A DNA stretch of 11,734 nucleotides, taken from contig DCTR01000026.1 in assembly GCA_002329385.1 (NCBI GenBank), positions 13,761 to 25,494 of the forward strand. The letters run 5' to 3'. Below the pieces are notes generated by a model, which saw only the letters and a list, made by a program, of their open reading frames with translations, searched no databases and was not told where the DNA came from. This document shows positions 8,262 through 11,734 of this stretch, piece after piece. Both the position numbers and the translations under genes were made by a program. This DNA comes from Candidatus Shapirobacteria bacterium UBA1435. Its GTDB lineage: Bacteria > Patescibacteriota > Microgenomatia > UBA12405. The stretch's first letter is position 1. Every line of letters starts with the position of its first letter.

Positions 8262-8723
8262 TTACTGAATAGAAACAATTTTGTAGGTTATTTTGCCCAC
8301 TGGGGCGTCGACCTCCACCTGATCGTCAATCCGTTTGCCAAGGAGGGCCTGACCAAGCGGCGACTGATCGGAAATTTTGTTCTGGCTTGGATCGGCTTCA
8401 AGATGGCTAACGATGCTAAAGACTTTGACAGGACTGCCGGAGATTTTGACTTTAACTACCGAACCAACCTGGACCGCACCATTTTTTGGCATTTCGCCAC
8501 TAATGATTTCGGCAACTTCAACCGTCTCCTCTATCTGGTTAATCTGGGAGTTGACGACTTCAAGCTCTTCCTTAAGCTGGGTGGCCAGACCATCTTCTCC
8601 AGACTCGTCGGGCTGGGCGACTTCTTCGAGTTGAGTGACCTACCTGGTTTGCTTGTCTTTTAGGTCTCGCAGTTGACTTAAAAGCTTCTGGTGACCTTCC
8701 TGGGTCAAATAAGTCTTATTCAT
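8262..8723 (-). CDS. greA: GreA-type transcript cleavage factor, frame interrupted by an in-frame TAG (possible pseudogene)
   Basis: GreA binds in the RNA polymerase secondary channel and stimulates cleavage of backtracked RNA. From ATG (8723-8721) the frame reads MNKTYLTQEGHQKLLSQLRD, a typical GreA N-terminus. It meets TAG at codon 28 (8642-8640) and then continues in the same frame for 125 codons to TAA. The part after the TAG holds the rest of the coiled coil, with an acidic tip DESGED (about 38-43) in place of the usual GDLSEN, and the C-terminal FKBP-like domain (ISDQSPLGQALLGKRIDD). Total length is 153 codons, near the normal 155-160. The longest uninterrupted frame starts only at the ATG at 8492 (76 residues, C-terminal domain alone). 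One base change (TAG to CAG) would restore Gln. It may be a sequencing error, a real nonsense mutation or, less likely, read-through. The gene follows a terminator with no clear promoter of its own. Confidence 0.75.
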
Positions 8724-8739
8724 TTTGGTTTAACACAAT

Positions 8740-8805
8740 AAAAAACCTCTCAACTTTTTAACTTTTCGGAAATTTAGTTGACTCCGAAAAGTTTAATTGG
8801 AGAGG
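8740..8805 (-). terminator. Strong intrinsic terminator between the small ORF and greA
   Basis: On the minus strand a perfect 11-bp stem, AACTTTTCGGA (8793-8783) with TCCGAAAAGTT (8770-8760), encloses a 12-base loop. An outer 6-bp stem CCTCTC/GAGAGG (8805-8800 with 8751-8746) is separated by an internal loop. Six T residues (8745-8740) follow at once. The 5' arm overlaps the end of the 33-codon ORF. It would end that transcript 17-22 bases before greA. On the plus strand seven T residues (8813-8819) also follow, but no plus-strand gene precedes them. Confidence 0.8.
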
Positions 8806-8894
8806 CGAATAGTTTTTTTGGCAAAACTACCGTGGCGCTGGTAGACGCCAAACAAGTTGCCCTGTTGGAAAAGTGAGCGACTTGCTTTTGCCAT
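8793..8894 (-). CDS. Small basic protein of 33 residues, not recognised
   Basis: An ATG (8894-8892) opens 33 codons ending in TAA. The protein starts MAKASRSLFQQGNLFG and ends KKTIRLSN. It has three Lys, three Arg, one His and no acidic residue, so it is strongly basic, with aromatic/Gly patches (LFGVYQRHG at 14-22). I do not recognise the family; size and charge would suit a ribosome- or RNA-associated peptide, which is inference only. Support that it is a gene: a TTGACA / 17 bp / TAACAT promoter ends exactly 7 bases before the ATG, and a strong intrinsic terminator overlaps the stop codon, so this ORF fills the whole predicted transcript. It has no SD and appears leaderless like its neighbours. 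The alternative is a non-coding RNA of about 155 bases, or a leader of greA. No membrane segment or cysteine is present. Confidence 0.6.
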   Translation of the reverse strand: MAKASRSLFQQGNLFGVYQRHGSFAKKTIRLSN

Positions 8895-8901
8895 AGGGGT
8901 A

Positions 8902-8930
8902 ATGTTAAGGCATCAGGTGCCTTTTGTCAA
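8902..8930 (-). promoter_or_regulatory. Promoter of the small basic ORF
   Basis: Minus strand: a perfect -35 TTGACA (8930-8925), a 17-bp spacer and -10 TAACAT (8907-8902, 4 of 6). The predicted start point falls at or one base before the ORF's ATG at 8894. It shares its -35 region with the rightward sortase promoter. Confidence 0.7.
8907..8923. repeat. Inverted repeat in the promoter spacer, possible operator
   Basis: AAGGCA-TCAGG-TGCCTT: perfect 6-bp arms around 5 bases, lying almost exactly within the 17-bp spacer of the leftward promoter and next to the -35 of the rightward one. The form suits a dimeric repressor site. No regulator gene is adjacent, so the role is inferred. Confidence 0.4.
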
Positions 8931-8952
8931 ATCGAACAGGAGTGTTTAGAAT
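8924..8952 (+). promoter_or_regulatory. Promoter of the sortase gene
   Basis: -35 TTGTCA (8924-8929, 5 of 6), 17-bp spacer, -10 TAGAAT (8947-8952, 5 of 6). The -10 abuts the first ATG (8953) and ends 6 bases before the second ATG (8959), so a leaderless mRNA would use the second. An AGGAG (8938-8942) in the spacer could act as SD only if transcription began further upstream. Confidence 0.68.
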
Positions 8953-9750
8953 ATGCTGATGATTGATTTTTTTAGGGTGACACCAAAAAAAAGGCTGATT
9001 AAAATCAAGAACCCAAAAGGAATTATTTACAGCAATCCATCGGGGTGGAAAAGGTGGCTTTTTTACCTTGGTAATTTGTTATTTTTGACGGCAATGGCGG
9101 GTTTTATTTATTTATATTATCCCTTGATTGTGGCCATGGGCAATTATCTGGCCTACGCCAAATCACACAAGGAAATAACCAGCAATCCACCGACAATAGC
9201 GCCTAAACCGATACCTACCGAGGCCGGTGAGCCAACACCCAACGATGTCAACGAGCTGCCAACGCCAACACCAACTCCCACTCCCCTACCGGCAACCGAC
9301 GGAGAATACAATCTGGAAATACCAAAAATCGGAGCTTTTGCCAAGGTGGTTACCGACGTTTCGCCTTTTAATGAGGGGGAATACAAGAAAGTGTTGACAG
9401 AAAATAATGTGGCCCAAGCGGAAGGCACCAGCCTGCCCGGCGGCGGAAACGGGACATTAACATATATTTTTGCCCACTCGACCGAACAAAGTATCGGTAT
9501 GGTGAGAAAGAATTCCGTGTTTTATTTGCTTGGCGAGCTAAGAGACGGAGACGAAGTTTGGATTAAGTACGGCGGCCAAAATAGAAAATATAGAGTCTAT
9601 AAACAGCTAATTGCCGAGGCAGACGAGATTGGTTACCTGGAGTATAAAGAAGACGACAAGGAGGTGTTGATTCTACAAACTTGCTGGCCAATCGGCACGG
9701 CCTGGAAAAGATTGCTGGTTTTTGCCTATTTTGAGAGCAGCGGGCAGTGA
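8953..9750 (+). CDS. Membrane-anchored sortase (cysteine transpeptidase)
   Basis: 265 residues from the first ATG; the second ATG at 8959 (M3) is at least as likely, given the -10 position. Sortases cleave a C-terminal sorting signal and join surface proteins to cell wall or pilus acceptors outside the membrane. Layout: basic cytosolic tail (1-35), one membrane segment (about 36-60), a Pro/Thr-rich stalk including TPTPTPTP (104-111), then the sortase beta-barrel starting at LEIPKIGA (121-128). The catalytic triad is visible: H175 (IFAHS), C244 (LILQTCWP) and R253 (WKRLLVFA). This N-in, C-out layout and the TCWP...KRLLV signature are common in CPR sortases; I cannot fix the class (D, E or other). 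No sorting-signal substrate is encoded in the window. It is probably cotranscribed with the RelA/SpoT gene, 16 bases downstream. Confidence 0.92.
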   Translation: MLMIDFFRVTPKKRLIKIKNPKGIIYSNPSGWKRWLFYLGNLLFLTAMAGFIYLYYPLIVAMGNYLAYAKSHKEITSNPPTIAPKPIPTEAGEPTPNDVNELPTPTPTPTPLPATDGEYNLEIPKIGAFAKVVTDVSPFNEGEYKKVLTENNVAQAEGTSLPGGGNGTLTYIFAHSTEQSIGMVRKNSVFYLLGELRDGDEVWIKYGGQNRKYRVYKQLIAEADEIGYLEYKEDDKEVLILQTCWPIGTAWKRLLVFAYFESSGQ

Positions 9751-9766
9751 TAAGATATTAGTCAAG

Positions 9767-11227
9767 ATGGAACTTGACCTTGAGTTAATTAAAGGAAAGG
9801 GTGGAGATTATTGGCCGATATTGGAAAAATACGCCAAGGAGACCGGCCTTGATCCTGATAGGGTAAAAAAGTGTTACGAGTTTGCCTATAAAGCACACCA
9901 GGGGCAAAAACGGGTTTCGGGGGACGATTTTATTACCCACCCCGTATGGGTGGCGAAAGTGGTGGCACAGCTGGGAATCGGACACCGATCGGTTTTTGCC
10001 GCATTGCTTCACGATTGCGTGGAAGACACGAATATTACCCTAGATCAGATTGCTGATGAGTTTGACGAAGAAACCGCATTGCTGGTTAACGGGCTGACAG
10101 AAATCAGGCAAAAAACCAAGAGCATGGAGGTGCACCAAACCAGCATTTCAGTTTTTAGAAAGTTTTTGTTTTCGTCGGTAAACGACGTGAGAGTGTTAAT
10201 AATCCGGATCGTAGACAAACTGCATAACGGCTTGACCATAGAATATCTTGCCGAGGAAAAGAGAATCAAGTATGCCAAAAGGATAGTGGGAATATATGCG
10301 CCAGTGGCCGAGTATGTGGGACTGCATTATTTTAAACGACGGCTCGACGACATCGCTTTTGAGATTCTCTACCCTGACGAGTGCCAGAGGCTAAGACAGA
10401 TGCTGGCTAAAATTTCAAAAAGCGAGGCAAAAGCCTTGGCTTTGGTAAGGATGGATATCGAAAACATGCTTAAAGTAAACCGGTTGAACAACTGTGAAGT
10501 ACAAGGGAGAATAAAAAGCCTGTATAGCACCTATCTGAAAATCAGAAAGAAGGGGGAAGACAGGGTCAAGGACCGGGTGGGAGTCAGGATTATTACCGAC
10601 AACGTCGGCGACTGTTATACGGTGCTGGGGTTGTTGCACTCAAAATACAACTATTTGGCCGACGAGTTTGACGACTACATATCATCCCCCAAACCTAACG
10701 GCTACCGGTCGATACAAACAACAATTAAGTGGAAAGATGACCTGACAGTGGAAATCCAAATCAGAACCAGAGAAATGCACGAATTCGACGAATTTGGCCC
10801 GGCGTCACATATTGTTTATAAGCTGAACAAAGGCGAGACGGATGGATTAGGAATTGAGTGGGTGCGAAATTTAGTAAAGTGGCAAAGCGCTGGAAAAAAG
10901 AATATCCGTAATTACCAAATAAACGTGTTAAAGGAGTTTATTTATGTTTTTACGCCGAAGGGAGATACTATACAGTTGCCGGCGGGCAGCAGTGCCCTGG
11001 ATTTCGCCTACCGGATCCATACGGATTTAGGGGACCATTGCCAGGGAGTAAAAATAAACCAAAAAATGGCAAAAATCGGCACCAAGCTTAAGACCGGAGA
11101 CGTGGTGGAAATATTTGCCGGTAAGAAAATCAACGCCGGTTATGACTGGCTGGAACTGGTGACCACCGACTGGGCAAAAGCTAATATCCGTAAGGCGGCG
11201 GAAAAGAAAAGCAATAGGACGGCTTAA
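9767..11227 (+). CDS. rel: RelA/SpoT-family (p)ppGpp synthetase/hydrolase, short form
   Basis: 486 residues from ATG 9767; the longer TTG start at 9722 would overlap the sortase by 29 bases and is less likely. The enzyme makes and probably degrades (p)ppGpp, the stringent-response alarmone. The HD hydrolase domain has all key residues: H58, HD (82-83), ED (86-87) and DKLHN (150-154). The synthetase domain has YSTYLKI (253-259), D269, PKPNGYRS (308-315) and EIQIRT (329-334). Its charge motif reads EFDD (300-303), the EXDD form of RelA-type synthetases, rather than the RXKD of bifunctional Rel. Also unusual are SIQTT for SIHTT and ASHIVYK for AAHWKYK. A TGS domain follows (KEFIYVFTPKGDTIQLP onward), and the protein stops soon after it, without the helical, zinc-finger and ACT domains of full-length (about 700+ residue) enzymes. 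The tyrosyl-tRNA synthetase gene follows 21 bases downstream. Confidence 0.93.
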   Translation: MELDLELIKGKGGDYWPILEKYAKETGLDPDRVKKCYEFAYKAHQGQKRVSGDDFITHPVWVAKVVAQLGIGHRSVFAALLHDCVEDTNITLDQIADEFDEETALLVNGLTEIRQKTKSMEVHQTSISVFRKFLFSSVNDVRVLIIRIVDKLHNGLTIEYLAEEKRIKYAKRIVGIYAPVAEYVGLHYFKRRLDDIAFEILYPDECQRLRQMLAKISKSEAKALALVRMDIENMLKVNRLNNCEVQGRIKSLYSTYLKIRKKGEDRVKDRVGVRIITDNVGDCYTVLGLLHSKYNYLADEFDDYISSPKPNGYRSIQTTIKWKDDLTVEIQIRTREMHEFDEFGPASHIVYKLNKGETDGLGIEWVRNLVKWQSAGKKNIRNYQINVLKEFIYVFTPKGDTIQLPAGSSALDFAYRIHTDLGDHCQGVKINQKMAKIGTKLKTGDVVEIFAGKKINAGYDWLELVTTDWAKANIRKAAEKKSNRTA

Positions 11228-11248
11228 GACTGTGATTCGTGCAATAAT

Positions 11249-11734
11249 ATGGATATGGAAATCAAGGAAAAAGTAAAAATCATCGGACGCAACTGTCAGG
11301 AATTACTGGTAAAGGCGGACTTAGAAGCACTTTTGGCCAGCAATACCAAACTTACGCATTATATCGGATTTGAAATTTCGGGGATGGTGCATTTGGGAAC
11401 GGGGCTGATATCAATGGGTAAAATTGCCGACTTTTTGAAAGCCGGAATAAAATGCCAGATATTTTTGGCCGATTTTCATTCATACTTAAACAATAAACTA
11501 GGCGGAGACTGGGAAAATATAAGATGGGCGACGGAGCATTATTTTAAGCAGGGACTGATTGCTTCATTAAAATGTTTCGGGGTTAACGAAGACAAGGTTG
11601 ATTTTGTTACCGGAAAGAATTTGTATGAGAATAACCTGATACACTGGGAGACATTTATGGAGGTCGGTAAGCACATAACTCTTTCCCGAAACTTGAGATC
11701 AATATCAATAATGGGTAAACAAATGGGGCAGGAT
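11249..11734 (+). CDS. tyrS: Tyrosyl-tRNA synthetase, archaeal/eukaryotic type (C-terminal part off the window)
   Basis: Read by hand: 162 codons from ATG 11249 (a second ATG at 11255) to the right edge. Class I Rossmann-fold features resemble the archaeal TyrRS rather than the bacterial one: HYIGFEISGMVHLG (about 38-51, compare YIGFEPSGxxHLGH), a helix KIADFLKAGIK, and FLADFHSYLNNK (about 71-82, compare LLADLHAYLN). The HIGH-like motif ends HLGTG rather than HLGH. The Tyr of YIGFE would contact substrate tyrosine. The KMSKS loop and anticodon-binding part are beyond the edge. The archaeal-type TrpRS is a relative, but its motif is TGxxPSG rather than GFExSG, so TyrRS is preferred. The gene lies 21 bases after the RelA/SpoT gene, probably in one operon. 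A TAATAT overlaps the first ATG. Archaeal-type TyrRS occurs in some CPR genomes. Confidence 0.78.
   Translation, partial: MDMEIKEKVKIIGRNCQELLVKADLEALLASNTKLTHYIGFEISGMVHLGTGLISMGKIADFLKAGIKCQIFLADFHSYLNNKLGGDWENIRWATEHYFKQGLIASLKCFGVNEDKVDFVTGKNLYENNLIHWETFMEVGKHITLSRNLRSISIMGKQMGQD

Noticed and set aside
8640..8642. Genome-wide recoding of UAG, or UGA-to-Gly as in some CPR
   Set aside because: TAG ends serS and the YdjM-type gene, TGA ends secA and the sortase, and no other gene here has an internal stop.
8377..8663. Two overlapping plus-strand frames of 85-86 codons
   Set aside because: They are antisense to the greA coding sequence; the minus strand encodes recognisable GreA.
8760..8819. 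Rightward terminator from the same hairpin followed by seven T
   Set aside because: No plus-strand gene or promoter lies upstream for it to end; the minus-strand T-run abuts the stem more closely.
9259..9288. Tandem repeat or phase-variable tract in the sortase
   Set aside because: The Thr-Pro repeat uses mixed codons and is a usual extracellular stalk, not a perfect DNA repeat.
9722..9766. Upstream TTG start for the RelA/SpoT gene
   Set aside because: It would overlap the sortase by 29 bases; ATG at 9767 starts 16 bases after the sortase stop and gives a normal N-terminus.
1..11734. tRNA, rRNA, CRISPR array, insertion sequence, prophage or defence system
   Set aside because: No cloverleaf, spaced repeats, transposase, integrase or known defence domain could be seen; the window is mainly housekeeping genes.

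Overview
The window looks like a chromosomal segment of a Candidate Phyla Radiation (Patescibacteria) bacterium, probably Microgenomates-like; this is inference from gene content, without a database search. The pointers are an archaeal/eukaryotic-type tyrosyl-tRNA synthetase in an otherwise bacterial gene set, a C39-like cell-surface peptidase with a CEEA motif, a membrane-anchored sortase with a QTCWP-type active site, short intergenic gaps, and start codons without Shine-Dalgarno sequences. The genetic code appears standard: TGA, TAG and TAA all end genes here.

Two blocks of genes diverge from a 229-base control region (8724-8952). Leftward (minus strand), in transcription order: an unannotated 33-residue basic protein (8793-8894), an intrinsic terminator, greA (8262-8723, broken by an in-frame TAG at codon 28), lysS, an HD-domain phosphohydrolase, serS, a probable terminator, secA, a YdjM-type membrane hydrolase overlapping secA by 4 bases, a DHH-family NrnA-like phosphoesterase, and a C39-like peptidase that runs off the left edge. 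Rightward (plus strand): a sortase, a RelA/SpoT-family alarmone enzyme, and a tyrosyl-tRNA synthetase that runs off the right edge.

Functionally this is housekeeping (three aminoacyl-tRNA synthetases, protein export, transcript cleavage, stringent response, oligonucleotide or pAp turnover) plus envelope functions (sortase, C39-like peptidase). SecA would supply the route out for the surface proteins that the sortase acts on.

Most notable: (1) a compact divergent promoter pair with overlapping -35 boxes, one side driving the small basic ORF; (2) -10 boxes placed 6-9 bases before the start codon at six genes, implying leaderless mRNAs; (3) the amber codon inside greA; (4) a terminator between the small ORF and greA, suggesting an attenuated leader; (5) a RelA/SpoT protein with an intact HD hydrolase site but the EXDD motif typical of RelA. 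The sequence shows no tRNA, rRNA, CRISPR array, insertion sequence or phage gene. No stretch over 300 bases lacks a gene.
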